From Cycas panzhihuaensis (Eukaryota; Cycadophyta): a stretch of 64,000 nt of DNA. Under the pieces are notes generated by a model. That model did not search any database. It worked only from the letters and a program-made list of their open reading frames with translations, and was not told where the DNA came from. The stretch covers positions 149,985,741 through 150,049,740 of the forward strand of contig CM041465.1 of NCBI GenBank assembly GCA_023213395.1. Direction: 5' to 3'. A program made the translations under genes and the position numbers. Below are positions 11,160 to 23,529 of this stretch, one piece after another (positions within the stretch are counted from its first letter, which is position 1; each line of letters begins with the position of its first letter).

Positions 11160-14100
11160 TTCTGACAATGATTTGGTAAGAATGTCAGCAACCTGTATAT
11201 CTGTAGGACAATAAGATAAATGAATAATATTATCAATAACAAGATTATGTATAAAATGTTGATGTAATTCTATATGCTTAGTTCATGAATGAGCAACAAG
11301 ATTAGTGATAATAGCAATAGCACCTTGATTATTGACTTTAAGTTCAATAGAAGAGTTGGGAAACAGACCAAGTTCACTTAAAAGAGATTTGATCCACAAT
11401 GCTTCTTTGCTTGCTTCAACAAATGCTCGATATTTAACTTCTATTGATGATAATGTTAGAGCTTGCATTTTTTTACTAGACCAAGTAATAAGTGAGGAAT
11501 CTAAGAAAAAAACATAGCCAGCTATTAATTTTTGATCATTAGAGTCTCTTGCCCAATCTAAATCAGTATATCCTGTTAATTTTAGAGTATTATTATAAAA
11601 ATTATAAGTTAAGCCATAAAAAATAGTACCTTAAAGATATTTGAGAATTTATTTACTGGCTTTCCAATGTGACTGATGTAGTTTTTACATATATCTAGAA
11701 TATAGAGCAACATCATAGAAGATATCCAGTCGAGTATGTGTTAAATAAATTACGCTTCCAATGAGTTATCTATATAATGTCAGATCACAAAGTGGTGTTG
11801 AACAATCAGTAGATAACTTAACTCCTAATTGTAAGGGATTAAGAGTAAGTTTAGTATTTTCTATGTTAAACCTTTTGATTAAGTCTAAGATATATTTAAG
11901 TTGGGATATTATTATTTTTAAATCAGTTTGATAAATTTATAATCTGAGGAAATAATGTAAAAGACCTAAGTTGGTCATTTTAAATTTATTCATCAAGGTC
12001 AATTTTAGTTGATGAATATTGATGATGAAGGTTTATGTAATGATGATATCATCAACAAATTTAATTAATATGGTAATGTTTTTATCTTCACATTTAAAGT
12101 AAAGGTTTGGATCACTAATACATCTAGTGCATCCATTTTGAGTAAGATAATCATCTACTTTTGTGTACCAAGCTTAAGGAACTTGTTTCAACTGGTAGAT
12201 TGATTTCTTTAACTTGCAAACCAAGCTAGGATTATCAACAAAGCTTAGAGGCCGAGTCATATAGATTTCTCTTTTGAGATTGCCATTTAAAAAGGTGCTC
12301 TTAACATCAATTTAATGGATTTTCCAACTAAATTTGTTTGTTAAAGTAATAATAATTTTGATAGTATTCATTTTAGTGATAGGAGCGAAGGTTTTATTAT
12401 AATTGATACCATCAATTTGTGAGAAACCTTTTGCAACTAAGCAAGCTTTATGTTTTTCAATAGCTCATGTTGAATTAAATTTAGTTTGATAAATCCATTT
12501 ACAATCAACTAGATTCTTTCCTAGCGGTAAAGTAATAAGATCCCAAGTTGAATTCTTTTTTAAAGCATCTACTTCAACTTGTATGACTTGATGCTAGATG
12601 GGATTGTTACTAGCTTATTTAAATATTTTTGGATCATTATTGGCTATTATTTTGGCTATTAGTGTATAATTAGTTTATAGTTTTTGAGAACATATTCTCC
12701 TAGTATCTGAAGGATTACCTACGTCAGATCTAACATCAGAAAGAGTTTTCTTTGCTAATACAGGTTATTTGTTTGTTGAAGTTCCTATTATAATTAGTTG
12801 ATATAAAGAAATAGGTTGGGTGGAAGGATCTATAGCAGTTGGTTCAGATAAAGTCTAATTCTCAACTTACGTAGATAAGGATTCTATCATTTCAGAGTCA
12901 GCTTATTTTTTTGAAGGGTCAACTAAATAAGTGTTGGTTAACAAATTCTTAATTGGGAGTTCTACATAAGTAGAATTTGATATGGATCCTTCTTCATCAA
13001 ATATTACATCACATAAGATTGAGATCTTATGTGTGATTGAATCTAGAAGTCTATAGGCTTTGCTTTCTTCATTGTAACCAATGAAGATGTATTTTAAACT
13101 TTTACGATCTAGTTTCTTATATTTTTCTTTGGGAACGTATCCCCATGCAATCCTTCTAAAGATTCTAAGATGTTTAACTGAAGGTTTATGACTAGACCAT
13201 TTCTATTCTGGCGTAACATTCTTTAAGGTCTTACTAGGTAGATGATTAAGGAGATAGTTAGAGCAAGCAATTATTTTTGCCCATAACTTTATATTAAGAC
13301 TCTTTGCATATAGCATGCATCATGTCATTTCAATTAGAGTATAATTTATACATTCAACAACACTATTTTCTTAAAGAGTGTAAGCAATAGAATGTTGAAA
13401 TTAAATTTCATATTTTTTGCAAAAAGAAATAATTTTACTACTTAGGTATTCCTTAGTATTATCTGATCTAAAATTTTTGACTTTTGAGTTAGATTGATTT
13501 TCAACAAGTGTTTTGAATTTAATAAAGATGTCAAACATTTGGTTTCTAGTTTTGAGTGTGTACACCCAACATTTTCTTGAAAACGCATCAATAAAGGTGA
13601 CAAAATAATGACTACCAAAGTATGAAGTTACTTGGAATGGTCCACATATATTAGAGTGAACAAGTTCAAGTGGAACTTTCGTTCTGAATTGAGTCTGATG
13701 CGGAAAGGGATCCATGTGTTGCTTACCTATTATGCAGGCTTCACAGACACCATAAACAATAGTTAGAGGTAAAAGACCATAAACCATATCATGTCTTTTT
13801 AGATAGTGAAGTTTGCCATAGCTAGTATGGCCAAACCGTGCATGCCATAATTTATTGGCTGGGTCAGATTTAACTATAAAGGCACTAAAAGAATTTGATT
13901 TAGTATATTATAAACTAGTTAGGTTATAGAGACCTATTTTATGATTAACAGGTCCCGAGGAAATTGATTGGAATTTATTTAAAGGTTCTTTAATAATAAA
14001 TTTGTCTTTCTAGAATTCGACAACAAGTTCTTTTTGGCAGATTTGATAAACAGAAAGAAGGTTTGGTAATAAACCAGGAACGTAAAATACATCCTTGATT

Positions 14101-14265
14101 GAACCATATTTCAGAGTAACATCACCTAATCTTTTTATTTTAAGTTGATATTCACTCCCAAAAGAAATCTTTTCTTCAGAGTTAGTATCATATTGATAAG
14201 TGGTTAAATGCTCCTAGTGTCCTGTCATGTGATGGGAAGCACCAGAGTCAAGAATCCATTACGAT
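11160..14265 (-). pseudogene. Copia B pol: protease, integrase, RT, RNase H
   Basis: Reads right to left. Protease lies at about 14265-14100, with the active-site motif LDSGASHHM intact. Integrase runs about 13870-12960: the zinc-binding start WHARFGHTSYG, the CEAC pair and the catalytic core FRSDN are visible, the last longest in a clean 128-codon stretch at 13401-13787. RT runs about 12600-11650 with FVDD at the catalytic site still intact. RNase H runs about 11600-11160, ending in the VADILTK motif. Stops are scattered and mostly replace Gln or Trp, so the protein cannot be made. One polyprotein frame is followed for most of the length. Confidence 0.85.
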
Positions 14266-15287
14266 GATATACTAGATGGAGCAATGAAGGTAGAGGTTGT
14301 AGCAGTTAAAGAATGATTATGTGATTAGGGTCAGGATTAAATTTCCTTATAAGCTTTCCAAGCTTCTGAAGCTATTATATTTCTATAGATATCAATAGTA
14401 TGGCCTTTTTTATGGCAATAAGCACAACTGATGTTCTGTGAAGGATTTACAGTGTTTCATTTTAGAATAAACTATTTAGAGGTATTCTAATATCTTAGTG
14501 GTCTAGAATACTTAGTATTATTTTGAGAAGTAGTTGGTGGACCTCTGTAAGGTTTCTAAAACTTAGGATTACTATTATAATTATTTTGATGTTTAGTTTT
14601 ATTTTGTGGTTTTGATTTTAAAAAGAAAGCCTGAGAAGGATCCTTTAATTTTCTAGTTTAAATAAATATTATTTGGTATTCTATCCATTGAATTTTCAAC
14701 TGATTAAAGGTTACTAGTGGATTACCAACTTGCTATCTAATAGTCTTGAATAGATTAAAATGCTTTAGAAGTTTGTTTATTACTAAATAGATGACTGCAT
14801 CATCATCTTTGGCATGTGTGACTTTTTCTTCTTTATCACCTACTTTTATTGTAGATTTAATACAATTTTATAGTTCTTTGTTGATAAGTTAAATTTTGGA
14901 TAAGAAATATTTAACTTTAGAAAAGTCATCATACTTGAGGTCATATAATTATTATTTTGGGATAACTAATTGTTGTGTGTTGACCTTGTCGTACTTTTCC
15001 TTAAGAGTTTTCTAGACAGTGGCAAGATCATTTGTATCAGAGAATTACTGACTAATGTCAGGTGAAAGAGATGATAGGATAGTGCCTAGGGCTCCATCAC
15101 AATTCATCAGATAGACCATATAACTTTCTAATTTTTTGTCTTTTGGTTTTACAAATTCACTTGTAACTTATCGCCATATCTTTTGTTGTTTAAGCTAATA
15201 GGATATTCGATTTTTCCAGTTGGCATAATTTGAGCCATTTAAAACTGGAATTGGTATACAGGTGGTTGAACTTGGCATGAGTGCCAT
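14266..15287 (-). pseudogene. Copia B gag relic
   Basis: ATG at 15287 (minus) opens a UBN2/gag-type protein: LNGSNYANWK in the first 30 residues is the usual copia capsid start. About 280 codons later comes a CCHC zinc knuckle, CAYCHKKGHTIDIY, in which the final Cys has become Tyr. Several TAG and TAA stops fall at Gln positions. It is in frame with the protease that follows. Confidence 0.8.
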
Positions 15288-16989
15288 TATGGGTACAAAA
15301 TGATGATTAGAGATCCTCTTAAAAGAGGTTATGACAAGTTTGACTGTAGGTGAATTAATAAATTAAATAGGTCACAAAACTCATTGATAACCATTAAACA
15401 TTAAAGGTATCCTTTAATTTACCATTGATAATTAATAGAGATGTTTTAAGAGCTTGAGATCATTACTATTATTTGAGATAGATTGTTTAAATACCCTTCC
15501 CTTAAAAGAAAATTAAATTTTAATAAATACTCCCCTTTCTAGATTATTAAAAAAAAATATTATTATTATTCCCCTTGTTGTTAAGGTAGCTTAATATTTT
15601 GAAAGGGACTAATTAAGATACTTAATGCTCTAAAAATCACCTTATAATCAATTATATGATTAATGATTTTATTAAAAAATGATGAAGGGGTTAATTTAGA
15701 CTAATTTTTTATAGTGATGATTACCCTTTAATAATAAAAAAGAAAACTTAAATAGAGTTATTGTTGAATGAAATAAAGTGCTATAAATTAAAGACAAATA
15801 ATTGAATAGAGAATAAGTTTATTATAATATATTAATATTTAAATCATAAAAAATTAAGTGATTAAGGGAGGGTGGGTATTAATATTAATAAAAAATAGGA
15901 GGGGAAGGTACTTTAGAAATGTGTGTTTTTAATTAATTACCTAATTATCCTAAATTAACTAGGTTTGATTTAATTACTTATAAAGTTTGAAATAAATAAA
16001 TAAAAATGTGGGGGGGAGGGGGGAGGAGGTGGGCCCGAATTAATTTTTAACTAAACAAAAAAGAATTTTAATTAAACAAAAAAAAAATTATATCAAATTT
16101 ATTTTAATGTTAGGTTTGTTTTGGGTTATGATACCCTACCTAGTTATGTTCTTCATCACGTCGAGGTGGAGGCTATGGTGTTGGATTAATCTTGAGGTCA
16201 AGGTGGCTATGGCATTTGATTGTTCTTCAGATCGTTCTCCTTATGGTGATGGCGTAGGTGAGGATTTGGCATTGGGTGTGGTCCCTCTATGTGATGGCAT
16301 TTGAGGGTTGTCCACTACTCCGTCTAGGCATCCTCTAATCTTCCTTCATCTTGATCGGTGGTGGATTCAGTTGTTCTTCTAATTGTGGCTATGTCTTCCT
16401 TCTTACGTCATTCAAGGTAGTTCGAAATAGGCTATGGGCTTCTGCGTTGGCCTAAACCCAAACTCGGACTAATCTTATTGTTATCTTCTCCCACCTTCTC
16501 CTCTTCCTTCTCTCTGGGGTGATCAAGATGTGGATTACAACAACTGCTTTTGCCACGGAAACCCTTGTCCACTACACCATCTATTTTGTTCTGTTCTTAT
16601 AAACCTTGACCCTATTGCACTCACATTCACATGCTCGACTTTGCAAGTCCCTTCTCTTGCGAGCACTTGCCACTGAACCAAGAGTCTAAGATAAGTGCAT
16701 GACAGAGAAAATATTGCACTTCCATGGCGGCATTTATTTAGGGTTTTAAATGATCTTGGTTTCGTAAACCTCGTGTAGTGAATGATGATGATGGCAGGAA
16801 TCTAAGCAGAAGCATTAAAATGATCTGCCTTACATACATGCTAAGTATAGTTTTCTTCGCCCTTAGTACAAGTTTGGGATATTTAAAAGAGTTAAAAGAT
16901 AACTGAGAGAGGATTTGCCCTCACACAAACTGTCAAAAAAATTTGGAGTAATGGGAAGATTGTTGAGAAGGTTTGAGTAGGAGGAGAAA
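15288..16989. other. Copia B leader, with a GC-richer segment of unknown origin
   Basis: No intact gene. 15288-16005 is AT-rich leader. A G-run tract at 16010-16033 is followed from about 16090 to 16990 by sequence much richer in GC than the rest of copia B. On + this segment contains a glycine-rich stretch near 16160-16260 (RRGGGYG, then GQGGYG after a frame change) and CT-rich runs near 16480-16515. On - it contains a GCCGCCATGG sequence near 16725 that resembles a plant start context. These features suggest captured host DNA, but no gene was identified. Confidence 0.35.
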
Positions 16990-17335
16990 GGCAAAGCAAA
17001 GAAGAAAGATGAGTCTAGGACCCCAAGGGCTCTTTCTAGGCTATAATCTCCCTTAAAGAGGTTAGCTTGTAATTCAGCTCTATTCCCTTATATTCTATTG
17101 AAGAATGTTATTGTATAGATGGAGTTTTATATTGAGAATGGCCTTGTTCCACTAGAAGGGTACATGCCATGGAATTCTACACTTGAGGATAGGAATAGAG
17201 TAATTGATCCTCAATTTTCTAGTTCAAAAGAATGTGAAGTATTAATGATAGTAGGGCTTCCAGCCTTAGGAAAAATTATTTGGTCTAAGAATTGGGCAAA
17301 AGAGCATTATGAGAAGTGATATATGGATTTGGGAT
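16990..17335 (+). pseudogene. Captured fragment of plant hnRNP U-like gene
   Basis: About 115 codons on the strand opposite to copia B. The first part fits the end of the SPRY domain (SPLK...SALFPYILLKNV), then MEFYIENGLVPLEGYMPW, the linker, then ECEVLMIVGLPALGKIIW, a P-loop with the Walker A Gly-Lys kept and Ser/Thr positions changed, and KEHYEK. This order, SPRY end followed by an HNRNPU-type kinase-like P-loop, is specific to hnRNP U-like RNA-binding proteins. The frame has in-frame stops at the VV-D position, at a Gln (17117) and after EHYEK. The reading frame is continuous across about 110 codons, so either this is a single exon or it was copied from spliced RNA. It ends about 5-15 bp before the copia primer site. 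Confidence 0.8.
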
Positions 17336-17341
17336 AAACAA

Positions 17342-17354
17342 AGCTTTGATACCA
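17342..17354 (-). other. Copia B primer-binding site (tRNA-iMet)
   Basis: On the minus strand TGGTATCAAAGC follows the LTR end AACA directly. It is one change from the canonical TGGTATCAGAGC complementary to initiator tRNA-Met. The same bases on + are the last few bases before the captured gene fragment loses its reading frame. Confidence 0.85.
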
Positions 17355-17785
17355 TGTTGAGGATAGGTATCGTATGTAATATCAACAAGATTAAATTCAA
17401 AGCATAAAACAACAACAAATGAATATTGCATATATACACATCATTTGGCAGGTGGAAAACCGCTTCTAGGGAAGAGAAACCACCTCTGAATTTAAGTTAT
17501 TTATTGAGAAGATAAATATAGAACATAAGAACCTTACCAAACTAAAAAACCTCCTCCATACCAGATAATACCTTTAGACCAGACTTAAGATAGCTTCTAG
17601 ACATCATTCAAACCACCTCCTAGATTCTAGGAGGAGCTTTTAAGGAGTAAGAGGTTGGTAGTTGCACATTTCAACGAACTTACATAATGAACAATTATTA
17701 AACATAAACCTTATAAAAATGATTTTAGAAACTTAAATATATATTTAAGACATGCGAAAAAAAAGTAACATTAATATTCTTAACA
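17355..17785 (-). repeat. Copia B 5' LTR (431 bp)
   Basis: Partner of 10597-11038. It is flanked on the right by target duplication CTACC and on the left by the primer-binding site. An AACCACCTCTGAATTTAAG block in it recurs in the unrelated-looking LTR at 49604-49991, which suggests the two belong to sister families. Confidence 0.9.
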
Positions 17786-19930
17786 CTACCAAACCACTCA
17801 TTACTTTTAATTCATCCTAACTCAGTGGGCATTATGATTACGATAGCATTCCCTCTTTTATCATTTGTATTATAAGTAGGGAATGGAATGTAAAAGGGAT
17901 ATTATTGATGAAGGTGTTTCCACCAACGTCATTCCTCTTCATTTTCTTGAACTCTTAGTATTTTCACTTTAAAACCCATGAGTTAGGTATACCAAGGCTT
18001 CAATAAAACTTAAATTATTCTTATAAGCAAAGTCTTACTTCCTCTAACCCTTCATAATAAAACTCTTATTATAAACTTTGCCATCATTGACTTGGATTTA
18101 GAATACAACATTTTATTAGGTCAATATTGAATCAACCAGGTAGGGGCCATTTATTCCTCTCTCTTTGGCAAAATCTAGTTCATTTATGATGAAGAGGCCT
18201 AAGTGGTTCGTCATTAGTACAAACCCCAATAATAATAAATCTCCATAGTTAATGCTTTTTCTAAGGAAGATGAGACTAAACCTTCCTTTATTTCACTTGG
18301 CTTTAACCAATACTTTCATCTTAAAGCCCCTAATATTAATAAAGGAATAGAGATCAAAGATGTTTATATGGTTAGTTAAGTTATTTGTAACCTTAACCTA
18401 TTTGAAATTAATGAAACCATCCTTGAATATCTTGCTAGTTTATATCCTAATCTTTTTCTCACTTATTATAAACTTGGCTTTGTTAATTTCATTCACTGTA
18501 GCTCTCCTTTAACTTCTAAAGATGAGGAGACTTCCATGAAGACTCCTCTAATTAATCTTGATCCTTCTTACTATGAGGAGGATAACACTTTCCTAGTTAG
18601 TAATACCATTGATGTCAATCTTGGCATTGCTAAAGAACCTCATATTATTAAAGTGGGGTTTGAGTACTCCCCTAAAGAGTTCTAATAAATTAAGGAACTC
18701 TACACTAAGTTCTCTACTATATTTTATTGGCACTATTTGAATATGAAAGGACTCCACCCTGACATAGTTTTCTATGACATCAACACTCTTCTAAGATCCA
18801 AGCCCGAGCACCAATAATAGAGACATATTAACCCTTCACTTTCAAATACCATCAAGTTGGAGGTTAAGAAAGTTTTAAAGACTAGATACATTAAGTGTAT
18901 AGATATAGACTATAGACTACCCTAAATGGGTTTCCAACATTATCCCAATCTCTAAGAAAAATAATTCTATTAGGATTTACATGATGTTAAATAAATTAAT
19001 GATGTATGCCCTAAAGACAACTTTCCCTTACCTTCTATTAATCAATCTATCGATTTTGAGGTCATTGTCCCTTATGAGTGGATTTTTAGCCTATAATTAG
19101 ATCCTCATCATGCCTGAATATTGTCATAAAATTTCCTTTACTACTCCATGTGATCACTTACAAGGCTATACCCTTTAGCCTTAAGAATCCTAATACTATT
19201 ATATCTTTCATGATTTAACAGATCATAAAATTGGTGTTTATTTTAATAACATGATAGGACTCTTTAAGAGTTGTAATGGACGTATTAATGACCTCCAAAT
19301 CATATTTGAGAGGTGTTAAAGATATCACCTTTCCCTTAACCCTCTTAAGTATACCTATGCTTTTAACTCCAACCAAATCCTCAGTAATATCATTTCAAGA
19401 GTGGGAATCCATATTGACCCTATCAAAGTCAAAGTAATCATTGAGATGTCACCACTTGTCACTCAAAAATAGGTTAAATCCTTCCTAAGGCAATTGGGTT
19501 TCCTACATAGGTTCCTTACCAACTTTATGTTGAATGCCAAGTTTCTTACTAACCTTTAAAAGAAGGGAATTCCTCTTCACTAGATTCTTCAATCTTAAAA
19601 TCCTTTTATAAACTTAAAGAAGGAATTGTCTCTACTCCTATTCTAATACTTCCTCATTTTGATAGACCCTTTCTCTCATACATCTCAGGTACTAAAGAAT
19701 CCCTTGAGGGTACAGTAGCCCAAGAATATGACTTTGGTATCGAATATGTTGTTTAATTTATTAATAGGATTCTAGTTAGTGCCAAAATCAGTTATCTTTT
19801 ATTGAGAAGGAGTGTCTTGCCTTGGTCTTTACAACTGGGAAATTATACCATTATCTCTTAGATAACATTACAAAGATCATCACTCAATCTAATCCTATTT
19901 GAATCCTTCTCATTAAGGCAAATCTTACTA
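17786..19930 (+). pseudogene. G pol part 1: protease, RT and start of RNase H
   Basis: Continues G after copia B. Protease: IIDEGVSTNVIPLHFLEL at about 17900-17960 with the Asp and Gly of the active site, then DLEYNILLGQ near 18095. RT starts about 18640; MKGLHPDIVFYDINTL around 18745 corresponds to the MPGLDP...H.L region of Athila/Tat RTs. The catalytic motif near 19230 reads YFNNMI where YVDDMI is expected; both Asp codons have become Asn by G-to-A. Then LNPLKY, VG.HIDP and FLRQLGFLHRF follow. RNase H begins about 19650 and is cut at the target duplication TACTA (19926-19930). Many stops and frame changes occur. Confidence 0.8.
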
Positions 19931-20471
19931 TGTTAAACCTTATGTTTACATGTTAAGCAATGTACCTTATAATGTTTTATTATTTGTACTTTAAGTGTTA
20001 CTTATCACTTAAGTCATAAAGTGCACACCCACATTCTTTTTAGTGATATAACATTGTAACTTAAGGGTCAAAGTGACCCTTATGTACTTTTACTCATAAG
20101 AGATCCCCAAGTACACTTATCCTACATGAAAAAGGTGTAGCTTGGATGTTTAACACTTATCAAATATCAAGCCCCTTAGGTCTCTTCTCTAACTCTATAT
20201 ATTAAGACCAATTCTTTTGTATTTTATATGGAGAGTAAGTAGTACTGTTATGCTGCTAGTTTGCTAATCAAGCATTCATTCTTATTTAGAGATTGGGCCA
20301 ATTCCTTTTCTTTCATATTAGTATTCTTATGCCTATGCTTTCTATGTTTATGATTTCTTATAGTGCTCATTTCAATATTTGCTTTCATAGATGCTAATCA
20401 TCTCATTTATAAGTAAATCTTTCCTTTCCTTGAGATCCTTAAGTTTATAGGTTTAATACCCATTTCTAACA
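19931..20471 (+). repeat. Copia A 5' LTR (541 bp)
   Basis: Partner of 26566-27108. It includes a run of TATATATTAAGACC near 20200, possibly the TATA region, and ends CTAACA just before the tRNA-Met primer site. Confidence 0.9.
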
Positions 20472-20484
20472 TTTGGTATTAGAG

Positions 20485-22505
20485 TTGTTGAGAGGAGTCT
20501 TTTCTACTTTTTTTTTTCTCAAATCTATGAGAGGGTACTAAACCCTTGGTGATGACCTTCATTCTCTAAAGGCAATCTAAGGCTTGGTTTAGCCATTTTT
20601 TGAATTTATTCACCATTATGTGATTATTTGCAAACCATAGATTACTTAATTTATATTTTGGATTTTTTTTAGACATTTTCTTTTTTGGGTGAAACACTAA
20701 TATTTTGCTAAAAATAGTGATTTTTTTTTAAATTAATTATTTTATAGGGCATTTTCTCTCAAATCTATAAAAGATATAGAGATTAAGCTCAAATCTACTC
20801 ATTAGAGGCTAAAAGAACTCATATTATCTTAAATTTATATATCGAGATGAAGAAGTTTATTGTCACAAGCTCTTGCTAGCTTCCCTCTAATGAAATACAC
20901 TCTTTGTAGTAGGAAATCTTCTAAGTGAGTAGTAGTTATCTTCCTTCTGACTACTGAATAATGTCTAAGCATCACACAACCTACTCATTGAGATTTGTTG
21001 GGTGATGCACTCCCTCCATAACTTGGGTAGCTCTTTATAAGATGAGGCAACCTCCTTATTCAAACTCAACTCTCTTCTAATATTTGTGTGGCTTCTTAGT
21101 GGCCAACATCATTATTTCATGGTGATCATTTATCATTTTCAAGTCTTAATTATCATCTAATCCTCATCTCTCTATCAGTTAGTTGTGCGACTATCATGAC
21201 AAATAAACAACTTATTTATGCTTGTTCGTACACTAAATCTCCTCATACTTATCTTCAATCCATTGTATACATTGGGGAAATCAAAATTTAAAGCCAAATT
21301 TTAATTTTAATCCTCCATTTAATCTCTCTTGATGTTTGCTCGATTAATTTTTCCACAAGTCTATTGTCATCATTTTTTTTTGTAAAATTTTCATATTTTA
21401 TAATTTATAATATAACCTTAGGTTATTAAAATAAGAACATTCCTTGAATATTCTTCTTTTTATTATTTTCATTTACCTAAAGTTTTTTTTTCAAGTGTAA
21501 ATTTAATGATATTTCATCATTAGTAAGCCTTACACTCACTTTTCTTTATTTCTTGAGTTCACTAACACATAAAATTTTTTTGCAAGTGTGTTATATGACT
21601 AAAAAATAAGTGATTTTAGACTTTTTATACTCATTTGTAACAAATTCACATAGTATAATTATTTTTCTTAAGGCTCCCTATGCGGTGATGTTAGTGCTCT
21701 AGTCTTAAAAATGGCTAAAATTCACTTTTTAAATAAAATCACTTAATTTTTTGGAGTCCAGTTAGGACTATTTAAAATCCTAAAATATTGGTGGTACTTG
21801 TATACTCTTGTAAGTGATTGATTTTCATTATTAAAGTGGTTATTTTGTCATTAAAAGAGAATCCATTTGAAGCGCTACATCAAGCAAGCTCTATATTTTA
21901 CTTAGATACTTAACACTATTTTTTTCTATTTTAAGTGCTATTAAAAACATTTAATCTGTTACTTTAGATGTACTCATTTACTTCTTTTTGAAGCCTCATT
22001 TGTAAGCTTTTGATTAAGAATTTATAAGCAGCATTTCATCAAGTAAAATTTACTTAAATTCCTTAAAATTTAACTTTAAAATCTTATGGAAGAGACACGA
22101 AAAACATTAAGTCCTTACCTCTATAATCTCAAGCTTGGTGCATTCCCTAGAGGACCAACTGACCGTATAATTAGTGCACAACAATTAAAATTTCTTGGGG
22201 AAAAGGAGGTTCAGAAAGGGTGGTATTAGGGATATGAGTCATAGGAAAAGTATGGCGCATCCATGTAGATCAACCTTACCTACCTTATTCTAAATTTGAC
22301 TTGGTCAACTATTAGATCTACTTAAAGATCAAGGTTAGACCAATTCTTTAGATTAGTGCTCTATCCCTCATTTCTCTATTTAGTTTTTAGATCTTCTAGT
22401 AAGATCATGGTTATTAGTGTGTTAGAAGATAGAACTTAAGTGACAAAATCTTTGAGTTTCAAAGTTCATCTCCTAGCTTGAAGACTTTTAAATAACTTCA
22501 ACATA
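20485..22505 (+). other. Copia A leader, no gene seen
   Basis: AT-rich sequence between the primer-binding site and the gag start. No ORF or conserved motif was found on either strand. The length, about 2 kb, is long for a copia leader, so part of it may be inserted sequence. Confidence 0.5.
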
Positions 22506-23500
22506 ATGACTATAATTAACATGCTTAATGCATACACCATAAAGTTAACTGGTTAAGATAATTATCAAAAATAGAAGAGATAATCTCAAAATTTATTGAT
22601 TATGAATGAGTTTTGGAGATTTATTTCTATTAAGAACCCTGAGCTTATATATGTGTAAAGTCAAACTAATGAGAATGTCATTATTCAGCTTGATCTAGTT
22701 CTTGTTACTACTTAAGAAGGTAAGAATAAAATTATCTTAGTATTTTTACATATGATTATTTATGTAAATATATATCAAAACATTGTTTATGCTAAAATAT
22801 CTAAAGAAGCATGAGATATTTTATCCTCTTTGTATGAAAGGTGAAATAAAGCTCACATTATGATGATTAAAGATAAATTATACTCTTTAAAGTTTGTAAA
22901 GTCAATGGTATTATTTTTCTCTACTATCAAAGAGATTTGTAATGAGTTGAATACTCTAGAGAAACTTGCTTCTAGGGATGAGCTTGTAATGGCAACATTG
23001 TATGCAATGCCAAAAGATCACAATGGATTCATTTCATCCATTACTAGAGATGGAAAATTAGCTTTTGTAACTTTCAATCAATTTGAAAGTTTACTCCTTT
23101 AAGAGGAATAAATTTACATGAGGGAGAAAAAAGAACCATCAACATTAGGAGCATTCATGGCTAAGTTCAAGGCCAAACAAGCACTTAAACCATGATTTCA
23201 AAAGTAGTTTGGAAACAAGAACATTAGCATATCTAAGACCAATGTAATTTATCATTATTGTGGCAAAGTAGGCCATATAGCTCTTGAATATAGAAAGAAG
23301 TAATCAGATCTACAATAGTCTCATCAATAGTAGCCATGTCAAGAGTAGCCACATTAGCAATAGCCTCATCAATATTAATTTCAATAGCGACAATAACATT
23401 AATCCCTTAGACCAAATCAAAGTACTTTTCAAGGAGGTTAAAGAGGAAGGGGGGCTTTAGAGGTAGAAATTAATGCCACATAAATCGATTTACAGATAAA
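22506..23500 (+). pseudogene. Copia A gag relic
   Basis: Opens at the ATG at 22506. The best preserved piece is at 22860-23102, an 80-codon segment with a LYSLKF...TIKEICNELNTLEKL pattern like copia gag. The zinc knuckle near 23250 reads YHYCGKVGHIALEY, with the first and last Cys changed to Tyr. A Gln/His-rich tail follows (23300-23420), where most Gln codons are now TAG. Stops are frequent. Confidence 0.75.
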
Positions 23501-23529
23501 GATAAGATGTTTTATTCTTATCATAATTT

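Larger units (their letters stand above)
10597..17785 (-). mobile_element. Copia B: complete but decayed Ty1/copia element inside G
   Basis: Direct LTRs at 10597-11038 and 17355-17785 (TGTT...AACA in + reading), a target duplication CTACC at 10592-10596 and 17786-17790, a tRNA-Met primer site beside the right LTR, and purine tract AAAGGGAGA beside the left LTR. All show that the element reads on the minus strand. Domain order is gag, protease, integrase, RT, RNase H, as in Ty1/copia. The leader between primer site and gag is unusually long (about 2.06 kb) and holds foreign sequence, including a host gene fragment at about 16990-17335. Confidence 0.92.
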
